The translations under genes were made by a program, and so were the position numbers. The notes under the pieces were generated by a model. It did no database searches, was not told the origin of the DNA, and saw nothing but the letters and a program-made list of their open reading frames with translations. Positions 24,377 through 39,300 of a DNA stretch of 64,000 nt are shown here, piece by piece. The first letter of the stretch is position 1; the number at the start of each line of letters is the position of its first letter. The stretch comes from Ignelater luminosus (lineage: Eukaryota; Arthropoda; Insecta; Coleoptera; Elateridae): the NCBI GenBank assembly GCA_011009095.1, contig VTPC01091012.1, positions 730,705-794,704 on the forward strand, given 5' to 3'.

Positions 24377-27300
24377 ACCGATTACACGAGACATTTGGAA
24401 GAGATCGTTAGGCACACCGAAAACGTATTGATGGAAATCGTACAAAACTGCATGCTTGAGGATAACAAAACTGAAGCGATTCAAATTCTTCGCATGTGGG
24501 AGACTTTTTCAACCCTTCTAAGTGCAGGTAAAGGATATTGAATTTGAATTCTTGCTAGTTTCTTTCTAAAGAGAAGGTTTTTCTCGCGTATTTCTTACAA
24601 ACTTACAAATCCTTATGCAAAGCTCGATGTTCCTCTTAAAATTCCGGCCACAATACTCGTAAGATTACGTTGTTATAAATCAACTTTCTCCCCCACACTT
24701 GACGGGAGAATTTTAATTCAAATGGATGAGTTCGTTAATTCGTTTTTTGAGCGCTCGGATTATTTGTAAATTTAAAACAATTCTTAATTTTAATAACGCG
24801 TTTTGGAATTTGGGTCAAAAGAGCAAAAAGCAAAAAACAGAGATAAAGGCTCTGTTATGTAGTATTATTCACTGACAGTTTAAGAAGTGGATAATTTATA
24901 CTTCCACTAAAATTCTTACGGTTTGTTCTGAAGGTTTTGTGTGAATTATTCAAAGAAATTACTGCGTACAAGATTTATTAACTACTTATCCTCCTTCGTA
25001 CTTTTAAGGTTTTTTCCTTCCTTAAAATATGGGTATGATTTGTACTTTATTTATTTACTTAAGTATTTCCGTTTTCGTGAATTTTCCTTATTTGTTACTC
25101 ATTTGGGTTTTTCGAATATGAATTAATAAAAATAGGCAAAGACTTTAGTACTGCGAATAAGGAATAACTGTATACTTAACATAAAATATAGATAAGAGCT
25201 ACTGTAGTACCTGAAAGAAGAGTTGACTGTGATGGTAGTTCTTTAAAATTGAAAACTCCATGATTATCCTTTTTATTATAATAAAAGTCGAATCAATTTG
25301 AGATTTTGTAATTTTTCATAAAAAGACTAATTCTAAACGTCAATAGAATTTCTCTGCCACCTAGAACCTAGTCTCGAGTTAGTCCCATTTATGAAATAAA
25401 TTTATTGCATAGGCGATAGACTTATTAATTCTAAGGAATTTAATAACATGCAGAAGTGCGTTTTTCAGTTCATAAACTGTCAAACAAAAACTATCCAGAT
25501 CATGAGCAAAATAAAACTCTGTGATTTGGTTTCAGTTCATGAACTGAATGTCCACTTCATGAAATGGATATAATATGCTAAATGGGTTCATGTGTTCAAT
25601 TTTATGTTAATTAAGATGTACACAAAATTTCTTGGTAACATCTTACGTTGGTTTTACGTTGTTGATTTAAAAATAATTGCGAATGGTAAATGTTATTTGA
25701 ACATCCTATACAGTGTGTCCAAGATAAGGATGCACAGCATGGGGATCTTGGAAACGGTAAGAGATACAGCATCGGTTAAATGGGATAAAAGTTGGCTATT
25801 TATAGGACCTTTTTGTTGGCGTTTGCAAAATCTAGATATCTTGGATAGTTTCAGAGATATTTTAAAAAAAGTAGATTTCTCGATTTTCATTATTATTTTT
25901 CCTTTTATTTATTTGAAGAGATAACTAAAAACTAAAATTACTTTTTCATTGCCAATTTTTGTGCTTTATTAAAATACGCTAACAAAATTCCTGTACAACG
26001 TTTTGGTTTCGAATAACCATCATCAATCTCGTTTTTTTAAATAGGCGGAAAAACAATTGAAAATTGTTTTGGATAGCTCTTGTTGTCACGATTCTAATGA
26101 TGTAAACATAATAGGGTTATTTTGATTTCTTATGCTGTAAATTAATGCATTCTGCAGTACCCTGGCCTGCACGTTCACCGTTAGATTTCTTTCCTCTGGT
26201 GTTATGTCAAGAATCATGTGCTCAACCAAAATTTTGAAGATGAACAGCAATTATTACAGTCAAAACCAAAATAACCCGATCATGTTTGCATCATTAGAAT
26301 CGTGACAACAAGAGCTATTCAAAACAATTTTCAATTGTTTTCCGCCTATTTAAAAAAGTGAGGTTGATAATGGTTGCTTGAAACTGAAACGTTGAACGGG
26401 AATTTTGTTAGCGCATTTTAATAGAAAACAAAAAGTGGCAATGAAAAAGTGGTTTTAGTTTTCTGATATCTCTTCAAATAAAGGAAAGGAAAAATAATAA
26501 CGAAAATCGAGAAATCTACTTTTTTTAAATATCTCTGAAACTATCCAAGATATCTAGATTTTGCAAACACCAACAAAAAGGTCTTATAAATAGCCAACTT
26601 TCATCCCATTTAACCGAAGCTGTATCTCTTACCGTTTCCAAGATCCCCATGCTGTGCATCCTTATCTTGGACACACTGTATATCAGAATAGAATTTTATG
26701 ATCTTACTCTTTAAAAGATAATCATTAAAATTAATAAAATATCTGTTTATACCGTAAAAACTAAAAATTCTTTAATTCAAACTCACATAAAAGTAATTCT
26801 TTTAAATTACACCGTAGTAGAGCTTTTATAAGAAATAAAATAGGAATATTTTAATGAATATTTTATATAACCGTAATAAATATACAAATATGTTCTTTTA
26901 TAAGTAAATGAATAAAAAGAAGTTACAGCTCATTAAAATTCAAGTAGATGCTTCTATTCCACTTTGTTCATTGTATAATATAAAGTTTAAAGTTTTTATT
27001 AAAATATTAGGATACTAAATTCCAACTCGTTAAGTTCCATTTATAAAGGGTTCAAAGTTTTAAAATTAGTTTTAAGATTGTTATAGTTTTTGTAATCTAC
27101 TTCTAGATACCGCCTCTAAAACCATGAAAGAAGAAACTGAACATTTCCTCAAAAAATTACAAAAATTAGAAGACATTTGGAAACACCTGCAGCATAATAT
27201 TAAACTTAATTCAGATATTCAAACTCATTTAACTGATATCCAAGAAAAAGGACGGAAAATTCTTAATGCTGTTACACGAGAGGGCAATTTAAATGCTGGA

Positions 27301-30300
27301 GGAAAATTTGAATGGGTTGATTCGGTGTTAATAAAGGTAGGTGTATGTTATCTTTCGTTTTTGGTATTAAATTTTCATGAATTCATATTTGCTGGCAATA
27401 ATTAATTAATGTACAGTAGTATGTTAGGAGGTACAATTATGTTTCCCCTGTATTGTTTGCATGCTTACTTAATTACATGTTTAATTAATGTTTACTGTAT
27501 AGAACAAAAATGCTACATGCGAATTTGGAATTCACGTAAGAAGTCTTCATGTGAAAATAATTTATTACTCTGTCTTTTAAAAAAATGATCTTTCAAGAAA
27601 TTTAAAAGGAATTGCTAAAAATTAAACCATAATACAATTATTTCAAGTCATTTATCTTAAATTCCTTCTAGGAGAAGGAAATTCCTTAAATCTGTAATTA
27701 TCATGTATGTTGCTTGCCTAGAACTTCATGGAACATGAGCGATTTTTGTGGTTGAGGAATAACAATATTGTAATGTTTTTATTTATTTAAAAACTTAGTT
27801 TATTACAATTTATTTACAGTATTTATTTACACTAAATTATTTATTTATGTACAGAATAATTTATTTATCAGTAATTACATTTATTTTGTTCGTAACTACA
27901 CGCGATTATTTACTGCAGAACTAACTAACTCTATTCATGCTACCGATTATAAACGTTTCCTCGTTCCTCTCGCTGAGTCTACAAGGTTCACGCCTTTTCT
28001 CGCACATTCAACGGTCGGAAACTCTGGACAATACGAGATCTCTCAGGCACATTTGACCAGCAACGCCGAGACTGTTCGACACTTCTGTAGTAGGTTCGAG
28101 GGATGGCTCGTTACAATATATTTCTATATAGGGTGATCATTTTAAAACTTCCCACCTTGAATAACTCTTTAATTAGTAAAATTATCAAAAATCGCTGAAA
28201 CGCGTCGATTTTGTTTTGGAGGGGGACATTTAATAACCTACTCTAGTCAGTTGGGAAACTTTCACCCCCCCCCTCAACCACCTCAAAATTTTAAATGGCG
28301 CTACCTTATGTGTGATATATAATTTTAAAGGGATCCCTTACATAAAAAAAAAATCAAAATCGGCCCAGCCGTTCGTGAACTAGAAATAAAAATATATTTA
28401 ATTTAATCAACACACTTCTGTCTGTAGTTTACGAACGGCTGGGCCGATTTAAATTTTTTTTGATGTAAAAGATTGAGAGTTTTATGCCCTTTAAAATAAT
28501 ATATCACACATGGGGTAGTGCCATTTAGAATCTTAGGGTTGGAGTGGTTTGGAGGGGGGTGAAAGTTTCCCAAACTTTGAAATGGCACTATTCCATGTGT
28601 GATATATCATTTTAAAGGGTATAAGATTTTCAATCTTTTGCATCAAAGAAAATTAAAATCAGCCCAGCCCTTCGTGAACTACAGACAGAAACGTATTCAT
28701 TGAATTAAATACATTTTTGGCTCTAATTCACGAACGGCTGGGCCGATTTTAATTTTCTTTGATGTGAAAAATTGAGAATCTTATACCCTTTAAAATGATA
28801 TATCACACATGGGGTAGTGCTATTTAAAGTTTTGGGATGGGGGTGGTTAGAAGGGGAGGGTAAAAGTTTTACAACTGATTAGAATAGGTTATTAAAAGTT
28901 CCCCTCCAAAACAAAATCGACACGTTTCAGCGATTTTTGAAAATTTTACTAATTAAAGAGTTATTCAAGGTGGAAAGTTTTAAAATGATCACCCTGTATA
29001 ACAACAACAAAGACAGCATTCTCAATTGATCGTTATTATTAGGCAGTTTCTAAAATTACAGTTATTGTTAGATACTTCTATACATGAATGCTACTGGACT
29101 GTGTTTAATGTTTTATTATACAGCAAGCGGCAAAAGTACGGAACAAACCCATTAAATCTGAAATAAGTTGCCATTAAAAAAATTATGGTGATGTCATCAC
29201 TCAAAAACAAACGACGATCAGGAATTGACATTCGACATGAAAATGTGGATTTATATCAAATTAAATTGATATGTCTGAGGATTTTTGCTAAAAACAACCT
29301 GTTTCAAGTTTAATGAATTGGTGCCATACTTTTGCTGCTCGCGTTATAAGTATTAGTCATGGAATATTATTCATATTGTTATAAAGCCGTTAAATGTGTT
29401 ATGCATTACGTAAATAATTGATAAGAAATATTGGTATTTTAATTTTAATTAAGATTATTATTATTATTATTCAGGTGACATATTGTTAAAGAGAGGACAA
29501 ATAAGCAATCCTAACCAGTTATTAAAAATTGTTTGTTTGCCAATAACAAATACCCTCTCCTAATGGAGATGTTTTCCGTTTTTGTTGCTCCTATAAAATT
29601 ATATTGCTGTCATCATCTGACCATGGTGGACTTATCTATACATTTCATAAAATTCTAGGCAATCAATATGTGTATTAATATTTCTTGGATTTGATTTTTC
29701 ACTTCGATTTAAATTCAAAAGTTCACTATTAATTTATAATCTTAAAGTTACATGTATAGACTGCAGCAGTAACCAGCCTTGTAGTTAATAGAACAACAAA
29801 AGTCATACAAAAACGTTATGAGCAGAATGGAATTGTCTTGAAGAAATGGTATAGAATTTAGAAAAGCTAGTTTTCAGTGTTTTTAAGAAAATTTTAAGGC
29901 ACTCCATTAGCCCTACAAATCTGTAAAAAATATTCAGAACCAAAAGCAACAACCTTTCTCAAAAACGTCCGCAATTAGTAGTTAGGAAATGGGAAATGTT
30001 GCTTTACAAGTTATTGTAATTTATGATTCCTCATAGATTATTTAACTAATTTCTAATTTCTTGTTCTTTAGGACAGGTTTTTTTATCTCCACCTTTATCA
30101 TTCTTGATATTTTATGAACTGTTTCATCTTCTTCCAGTTCATATATAGTGTTGTCGTCAGTTGTCCTTTAGATGTTTGTAGGGCTGACTCAAAACGTTAG
30201 GCGTCTTAGGTACAGCGTGAGGGCACTATTCGTTAAGGGGCACGAAAGTAAAGTAGCCACCCAGCATACAATCTTTGTTCAAGTTCAGATACAGATAGAG

Positions 30301-33300
30301 TTTTGGAATATCTTGGGTTTCTTAGACTTGTATTGATTTTTCTGGATTATTCAAACCAATTAAGACTTTTGAGTCTGTGGAACATTTTGAGTTGGCTGGT
30401 TGGATTCTGCGGACTAATTATTTATTTATTTTTTCCCAAGGGTTTCACCTGCAGAAAAGATTTGGGAATAGAGTTGGTTGACTTCGCTTAGAACAGGACG
30501 AAATCGACATTTTGAATGCAACAATGACTACTATAATGAAATTTTGGCGCGTGATCTCGATATTATAAAATAGCGAACTATCATTGCTAAACCCTTTTGA
30601 CTGTACTTTAGTGAATTAAAGGACTAAAACCGAAAGACGAGAAGTAGCCGTAAACTATTCATTATTGATTGTAAATGGCAATCATGGATTTATTTCTCTG
30701 AAAACAAAAGCCCATCTTGTTACACCAAACCTTACTGGTACATTAATACTTGCACCCTTCTTTTCTAGTCAGAAAGGTTTCTATGAGATATTGATATGCA
30801 AGCACTTACAAAGATTTCCTCTCATCTTATCCAGACAAACCTACTAAAATAGTAGAAACGTATTTGCATATTGTGCTGGTTAGGGGAAGGAAACGTTCGA
30901 GTTTATAAAAACAGATGGGGAATTTTATGATATTTTGTATGGGTTGTTAAATCTTACTAAATTTAGAAGAGTGCTTGATTTTGTCTTGGTCTTCAGTTTA
31001 AAGAAAGTTCCTGCTTTCTGGATTCTTGAAAGAAAACTGAAAGAGTACTTATTTTTTATTTCTTGCTTACCAAGGGAAGAAGACATCCTACAGTCCATAA
31101 AAGTGTGTTTTTAATTTGTATTGCTTAGAACAAGAATTGTGTTCCCAATGCTTAATGACCAGAAATTTCGAAATTCAAAAAACCTAAGTGATCTTTAGAT
31201 CAGAAAGGAAATTTTTTCTGTTGGAATTCAGGAGCAGCTGGTTCCATATCCCATCTTCAGCAAACAGTCTTAATCCAAGATCTTCAACAGGGTCGCCCGC
31301 CGCTTAAACGTTAAGCACAACCTAAGAATGCTACTTGTTAAGGATCCCGAAGTAGATGGCATGTATATTTTTGGGTTCGAAAGAGATCTCCATGTCTGAT
31401 TTAGAGTGGAGCCTCAAGTACCTATTTTGAAGTCCAAGGAAGACTCTTCCCCCCCAATGGGCACCTGCAGAAAATTCCGAACCCAGTCAGCTACAGTAAA
31501 GATATAATGTAATGGAGAAGGAAAGGGTGCAAAAAGCAAATTTTTGCTTAAAGGCGCCGACATGCTTTGATGTTTGTGCTACCTTCACTTCAATATTTTT
31601 GTTTTTAATCTATAAATTTAAATACGTAAAACTCTTAGGGCTGAGTTTAAGAACAAGTAGCATATCTTTGAGAGAGGAAAAATAAAAGCTTTTAGATAAG
31701 GAAATCAAAGTGTGATAGTGCTGTTTAAAGAATCAGTGGTGATTTTATCAGCGCCATCTGGTGATAGGTTTTAAAATTTTGAATACATGAAAAAATACCT
31801 ATTGACTTGTCCAAGCAGTTTTCATACATTTCAGTCGTCTTCAAAATAATAATTCGTTCCGTACTTTTATTCCATACTCTATTGAGATGATTAAAATGAA
31901 ACTCTTCTTACTTACCCTAAAGGATGAATGATTTTTATGCAAACCAAATTAAATGCTTACAGCAATTACCTAACATAATTTAAACACTTCATAAAAAAAC
32001 AATCTTTTTATATTATTAAGATGATCTAAAAGTAATATTTGTTTATTTAATGTTAATAGTGTCTTCAAGAAGGATCATGGTTACTAATTGACAATGTAAA
32101 TTTATGCAGTCCAGCCGTATTGGACAGACTAAATGCTTTATTAGAACCTAATGGTGTATTAACAATTGGAGAAAGAGGTGTCATGGCAAATGGTGAAATG
32201 ATTGTAATAAAACCCCATAAAGATTTTAGATTATTTTTAACGATGGATCCTAAAAATGGAGAAATATCCAGGTAATAAGTATTTTTTATTGCTTAATCTT
32301 ATCACATAAATTTATTGTTTTATCATATTTTTAGGGCAATGAGAAACAGAGGTATCGAGATCTACATGTTAAATGAAAATGAAAATTTATACGATACAAA
32401 ATCGCTTATTAGCCAAGCTGGATTGAAAGATAATAAATATATTGAAATTCTCTTACAAATACATAATTTTATCACAGATATGGTTTTAGGTTTGTTTTAA
32501 GTGATTTGTTTAATGCATTTTTGAATTTAATTATTTTCTTTTTTTGCAGGTGAAAAACCTAATCTTAATCAACTCCTGCAAGCTTCATTTTTAATATCAC
32601 AACAACTTTTACGTGGAAAGAATGTGTATAAGGCATTTTATTATACTATATTTGATATTTACTACAAAAGTCGATCGCCAAATAAATTTAATTCTAATGA
32701 CCCATCTAATATGATTGAACAGGAATTACAAAGTCTCCTAAATCCTTCTAGTGGTCATAAGTTAGAATTCTACTGTGAAGATATGACTCTAAAAAGTTCA
32801 AACTTATCTATAAATTCATGCATGGAGAAAATTAAACAGCAAAGTGTGTTAGCAAGAAAATATGATACCAGTAATCTTAATTTATTACGAAACTTTTTTA
32901 TTAACTTCTATAATATATCAAATTCGAAAGAGTTTAAATATCGACACGCATATATTATATCACAATCAGAAAATGCTACTTTCAAAAAACTTTGTGAACA
33001 TATTTTTAAGATGATTCTAGAATATCCTGCAAAAACCACTGTTAAAGGTTTACCGTATGATTTTCATTGGTTACCAGATTCTGTTTACAGAAATGATGTA
33101 ATTGTAAACAATTCTAACAAATTATATCTGTTGATGTACTTCAGTACAACTAAGTTGTTAAAGGAAAACATTGAAGAGAATAAAGCTACTTTATTAACAT
33201 TTTTAAATAATGTAAGAAGTAAAAAAGTTGAATGTAAAATTGATGATGTTTTAGAAAATGATCTTCTAAATCTATTGGATACTTTCGATCAATTTATCTT

Positions 33301-36300
33301 GCAGACTTTTAAAACACAAGAATTAAATATGAGTGATGAACAAGTAATAGAAGTTGTTTCTATATTACAATGGCGTTATGTTTTATTTAAACTTACTAAC
33401 ACTAGTATAAAGCAAATTGAATTATGGAAGTATAAAGAGATGTTTACGAATTTACATGTGCATTATAAATGGTTCTTTAAATTTTCAATAAGAAAACTCA
33501 TGAATGTTTTAAATGTTAAAACTAGCGATAAACTTGCAAAAATTACAAACAGGATCAATTCTAGTACATCAAGTGATTTTTCACTACTGAGGAAGATTTC
33601 AAAGAATTTCCAAAAAAATATTAATAGACCTCCTCCTTTAATAAATAAAAAACAGATAGAGATTAGCAGTGATTATGAAAAGGTTTTAGAGAATTTCAAT
33701 TTGTATAATAAGCAAAACAATTTAGAGAAGATATTAGGAGTTTTTTGTAGCGATAAGAAATTATGGATGCTATTAATAAAAACAAAAATGGAGTTAAATT
33801 ATGAGTTATATGAGTCACCAGAATCGTTCACTGAAGTTAATGAATTAGTTAATAAGTATACAAATATTCAAGATTTGGATAGTATACAGTCAAATAAATT
33901 TGAACTTCTAATGGTTTTTGATCATTTAGCAAAATTGGCTTTAAATAAATTAAAATCAGGTACAACCATTAATGTTATAGAAAAAAATCAAAATATGTTG
34001 ATGGAATCATTTACCGTTCCTGTAAGGCTGCTAGGAATCATCGAACGATATAATTTAACTAAAGATACCCGTCTTATGCATGAATTTAAATCGGAAATGT
34101 TCAATTATTTATTGAATACAGTTTCATTAGCATCTTGTAAATATTATGATATTGATGACAGTAATGAGAAAAGGCTGCATTCTCACTTCTCACCTATACT
34201 TAGCATTTTAATAAGTAAATTAATTATTTCTGATTTTGATGATAATCATAAAGAAGTGCTAAAGATATCATCATTTGGAGATTATAGAAATACTATGGAT
34301 AAACATAAAATGTTGAATTTATTGTTATGGAGGAATTTATTACAAATTTCTAACAAAGACTATGATTCCATGTAAGTAATACTTATAATTAAGTTAATAT
34401 TATATTATAAAAAAACTGTAAAATAAATTATTAATTTATTTCTTTTTAGATTCTTAGAACTCACATATGTACGTAGCAGTTTTTACGAATTTATTCAACA
34501 ACTTACACATACTTTAAATGTAGAACAATTAGGGGATAATACAGATATTATAACAACTGCTAAAAATTGTATAGGAAAAATTGAAGAGATTTATAAAAAT
34601 AGTGAAATTGATGACATGCATAATGATCAAGGCACCCTTGTACTATTGCTGGATCACTGCATAAAAGAATTTGAAAAATTGCACAGTATTGATGAAATTA
34701 ATTTATCAGAAAAGTTACATTTTATTTCAAACTTGCACTATCTATTAAGTTACTTAAGAGCATTCCTTAATTCAAAATTACCTTCAATTGACCCATTGGT
34801 TAAGATGAAATTGAAAAAACAGTACTGTCTTGAAGAGGTTGAAGAGCTCTCTACTTTAATTCAAGGATACAAAATGCAGAATGAAATATACAGTGGGTCA
34901 GATAAAACTTTACATTCGCATATACCTGTAATTAATAATAAAATTGAACAACTTAAACAGAGAGATATAGAATTTGGTAAATACGTTGCTGTAAGACCTG
35001 AGAATATCACATACACATTTATATTTAAGGTAAGTCTCAAATAGAAAAAAGAAGACAAAAAGAAAAAATAACATATCGTCATATTTTAGGAAATTTTATA
35101 TCATTTCTCTATATTCTTACAACCAAAGCAAGTTTTAAAACTCTTTGTTAATTTAAATGAGCTTTTTGACACAATCCAAGAAGCTTTAAAAATGAAAACA
35201 GAAATTGACCTTCAACTTTATGAAAAAAGTGGAAAAGAAATTCTGCAATACATGTATGGTTCTGAAAATTTAATTAGTATAATGCAAAGATATCGCCATT
35301 ATTATCCTGATATTGTTGAACCATTATTGAGCAATCTTATGGAATTTTTGTATGTATTAAAATTGAAGATGAATCTGCATAATAAACTTTTAATGCAGTA
35401 CCACAACATGAAACAAGAAATTCATGTGAATGAAGATCTTATCAAAATTATGAGATTCCCGGTAATTTGTAATGAACAAACAGATTATGTAAATGCTATA
35501 AAAGTATATACAGATCAAAAAATGCAAAATTTCCTAACAAAGACTGCACAGTTTGATAATAAATATATTCATAAACGAGAAAATTTCAGGTATATTTGAA
35601 TGTGATTTTGAAATTCTAACAAATAAAAATAAATATTTCCTCGTTACAGACTTTTAAAATGTGGTATTCAAGAATTGTTTAATATATCAGTAATAGATGG
35701 AGAAAATTGCAGAATGTTTGATGGAAAACTCTTTAAGGAATTTGATGCTTTACTTGGTGTTTTTGTTAAAGCGTGGAAACAGCAAGAGGAAGAACTTGAA
35801 TTAAAAAGGAAAGAAGAAGAAAGTCTTTATAAGATGAAGTGAGTTATGAATAAACATCTACTTGACACTTATTGCAATTAATTTTTGTATTGTTCCAGGC
35901 CAAAATCTGAAGATAAGGAAATAGAAGATGATTGCAATGAAATGTTTCCAAGTTTCCATGATAAAGATTTTGCTGATATTCAAGAACATTCTCTTGGTGA
36001 TGCAAGTGAAGAGAATCTTTCTTCCCAGTATGTAGGAGTTATAACATTAGAAGATGTCAGATTTGTCTCACAAATGCACACCAGGTTATTACATTTGTTT
36101 ACCAAAACAGAATGGCTAAATCCTCCAAAAACAATTGTTGAATGTGATTTTGTAACACCTTTAATAGAAAAATGTAAATTACTTAAATTATTGTTTAATA
36201 AATTTGGTGATTGTTTAGATTATACTATGGATGCAGAAATGTTAAATACTTTGAATGTATTGGTTGCTGTGGCGCAACGTTTTGGCAGTGTGAGAATCTC

Positions 36301-39300
36301 AGGTAAACAATATTTTAATAAAAGTAATCTTGATTAATTACTAATAAATAAATCTTCAGATGAACAAATTGCTGATCAAAATAAAATGCGATATAATTTT
36401 TATAAAGATGCTAGAGTTGAAGAAGTTAAAGGATCTTACCATATTTTGGAAGAATTGAAATTGAGAATTCTAGAATTATTACAAGAATGGCCAGAACATC
36501 CAACTTTGCAAATGGTTTGTGTTGCAATACATTCTAATGTTTCAATTTTAAATATTAATTTTATTTTAGATTCAAACAGTAATTCATAGAATTTATAGTT
36601 TTGATATTACAAGTCCCCTTTCAAGATTTCTAACTGGTTTTGAGATATTATTAACAAAATGTCATGAATGGGAACAAAATGCACATTCTGGTGTGAGCTT
36701 ATCCCAATATACTCCCAATTTAATACAACAAATTATTGCTTGGCGTAAGATGGAAATGAGTATGTGGAAAGATAGTTTAAATAATGCATTTGACAAGTAA
36801 GTTGTTAATAAGATCTTTTTGATTTTAGGTAAACATTATTATGTCGTATCAATTTTTTAAGATTGAAACTGATTGATGATTACCTAGTCCAAACTAACCT
36901 AACCTATCCTTATCTAATGAGCTATCCATTGCTAATTTTTATTAAATATATTATGACATGAATAACGCTGTTAATATGGTTAAATGAATAATGATTTTGG
37001 GTAATATCTACATATTATCTGAAATACAAGTCCTATTTATATTTTAGAAATGTTCAAAAAGTGCTTTTATTATGTTTTAGGATGAATGAGCCAATAGCAA
37101 AATGGTGGTTTTATATTTATGAAGTAATGCAGCAGTTTATTAAAGAAGATACTTTTACAGTTGAAGAATTGATATCAACTTTGCAGAAATTTATCACTCA
37201 ATCTAATTTAGCAGAATTTGTAAACCGATTAAATCTATTAATGACTTTCCATTGCCACGCTACGTATTTGCCTCATTCCAATAAGACAGGTTTGAATTTC
37301 AAATATTTCTAATAAACCATATTTTTGAATGTTTTTTTATTTACTAGATGTTTTTATAAATGTTTTATGGAACGTCCATGAATATTTCAAACAATTTTCA
37401 TCAAATGTTGAAAATAAGATTAAAGAATTAAGAGCACCCATTGAGAAAAAATTAAAAGAATATGTCAAGATTGTAAAATGGAAAGACATAAGCTATTGGG
37501 CAGTTAAAGAGACTCTTGATAAAACCCACAAAACTTTACATAAATTCATTAGGGAATTTCAGGTACACATAGTTATAAATTTGAAAACCAAAATGCCACT
37601 TTTAATTGTTTGTTTTATTCTTCAGGACATTCTTAAACAACCAGTTACATTATGCTTGACATCTGTAAATCCTCAGGAAAAACAAATAGAAAATGTAGGA
37701 ATTTGGGACAGACCTCAAAGGCATACACCTAAAACATATCATTATACCATGGATCCTTCCACTTACATGGCAAGACTTTCCTTATCTAAGGTATACTTAG
37801 AATTTCCAAAATACGCATTTATTTTGCTTACTTATTTAATCTTTTTAAAGAAAATTCAAGATAACAATGAGGCTTACACTGTAAAACAAGAAAGTATTTT
37901 AATAAAATCCGAGAGATACTTTTATAAATCACGCATGCTATGCAAAGAAACTATCTTAGGTACAAAATATCCCACTTTAATACAGAGATTAGACGGATTT
38001 GTTAGTGAAGTTATTGAAGCTAGTATTCGGTTGCAAAATCTTGAGGTTTGTTATTATAATTTAAATAAAAACAGCAGTATTTTAAAAATCATATTATTTC
38101 TACAGGTTGATAAATCTCAACCTAAAGATAAACAAAGATCTCAGGCGAAAGGAATCCTACAACAAAAACGTAAAGCATTATCAGATCTATTTAAAGAATT
38201 GACTAGAGCTGGTTTATCATTTCGTACTGGAATTATCCAATCAAAATTAAAAGACGATGGTAAACAATACTTATTGAAACCTATAGATCTTCGTGCTGGT
38301 TTTCATCATATTAATTACAGGTAAATTCAATTTAAAATATTTTAATTTTTTTCCATTTTCTAACCAGTATTGTATTTTAGTCGTAATGATGAGAAGCTAC
38401 TCACAATTTGGGATGGTTGTGAAATGTACTACACAAAAGCTCTTTCAAGACTGGATAATTTAGATGCAAGTCTCCAAAGTCCTGCTAAAGATTTAGGAAT
38501 TCAAAATGTTGAACGTTGCAATGGTTTTTCTAAACATTTAATGGTATGCGTCTCTACTAGTCTTTTTTTTAATTACTTTTACATTAAAATTTTTCCAGAG
38601 TCTAGCTTATGGACAAAAATCAAAATTAATTGAAAGTTCAAGAACATTATATTATTTGCGATATTACTCTAATTATCTAACAGCACTCAATGAAGAAGCC
38701 AACTATATTCCTATATCAGTTTATGAAGATATTAAACAATTCCTAAAAAATACAATTGTAGCAATGGAACAGTACAAAGTCATCTTCTATACATGCCCAA
38801 ATGAAGTTAATTTTGGCAGTGAATTATGTGCAGTACCTGTATTGGAATCTGATAATAATGACAGTTTTCTTAATTATAAACACGATTCATTATGGAAAGA
38901 CTGTTATGTATCTATTCTTAGCATTATTAGCGTCATTAAAAAATTATTGTTGAATTTAGAGAAATCTCAATATGGTTTACCTTGTGCAAACTTCAGTCTC
39001 ATGAAACCTACTCAAATTCCATTTTCAAATGTAGATAGCTTAATCAATGAATTGAATACTATTTCTCATAAATTAACAACTATAACTACAATATTTAAAA
39101 ATATTCCTGCCATTAGAAGTGCAGTATGGTTAAATAATGAAGCTAATCGCATTAAAGATGTCTTAACTGAATACTCATCTAAGACCAACACAAACTTGTC
39201 TTCACAAAATTTGGAAATATTTGAGAAAAATACTGAAAAGTTCCTACAAAAAATGTTAGTTATTATGCAAAATATTTATAAAAAATATAAACAAGATGAA

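Larger units (their letters stand above)
24377..32489 (+). other. MDN1: Midasin segment: end of the AAA ring (AAA6)
   Basis: Exons 1-4 cover window residues 1-249. Exon 2 ends with GGKFEWVDSVLIK and exon 3 opens with EGSWLLIDNVN: hydrophobic strand plus Asp is the Walker B of the last AAA module. PAVLDRLNALLEPNGVLTI follows. RLFLTMDP is the sensor-1-like strand, and exon 4 starts with AMRNRGIEIY, the conserved arginine-containing segment after it. These residues form the nucleotide site that faces the neighbouring AAA module. Exon 1 (helical, SADTASKTM across the junction) belongs to the connecting helices before it. Exons 1 and 2 are separated by 2.6 kb and exons 2 and 3 by 4.7 kb, unlike the ~60 nt introns downstream. 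Confidence 0.9.

Noticed and set aside
24377-27336. Exons 1-2 as a separate small gene
   Set aside because: They join in phase to each other and to the AAA6 exon at 32060, and exon 2 contains the family motif FEWVDSVL.
37329-38324. A single 331-codon exon of midasin
   Set aside because: Conserved midasin blocks are interrupted by three segments with perfect GT-AG borders and typical 60-63 nt length, so they are better read as introns.
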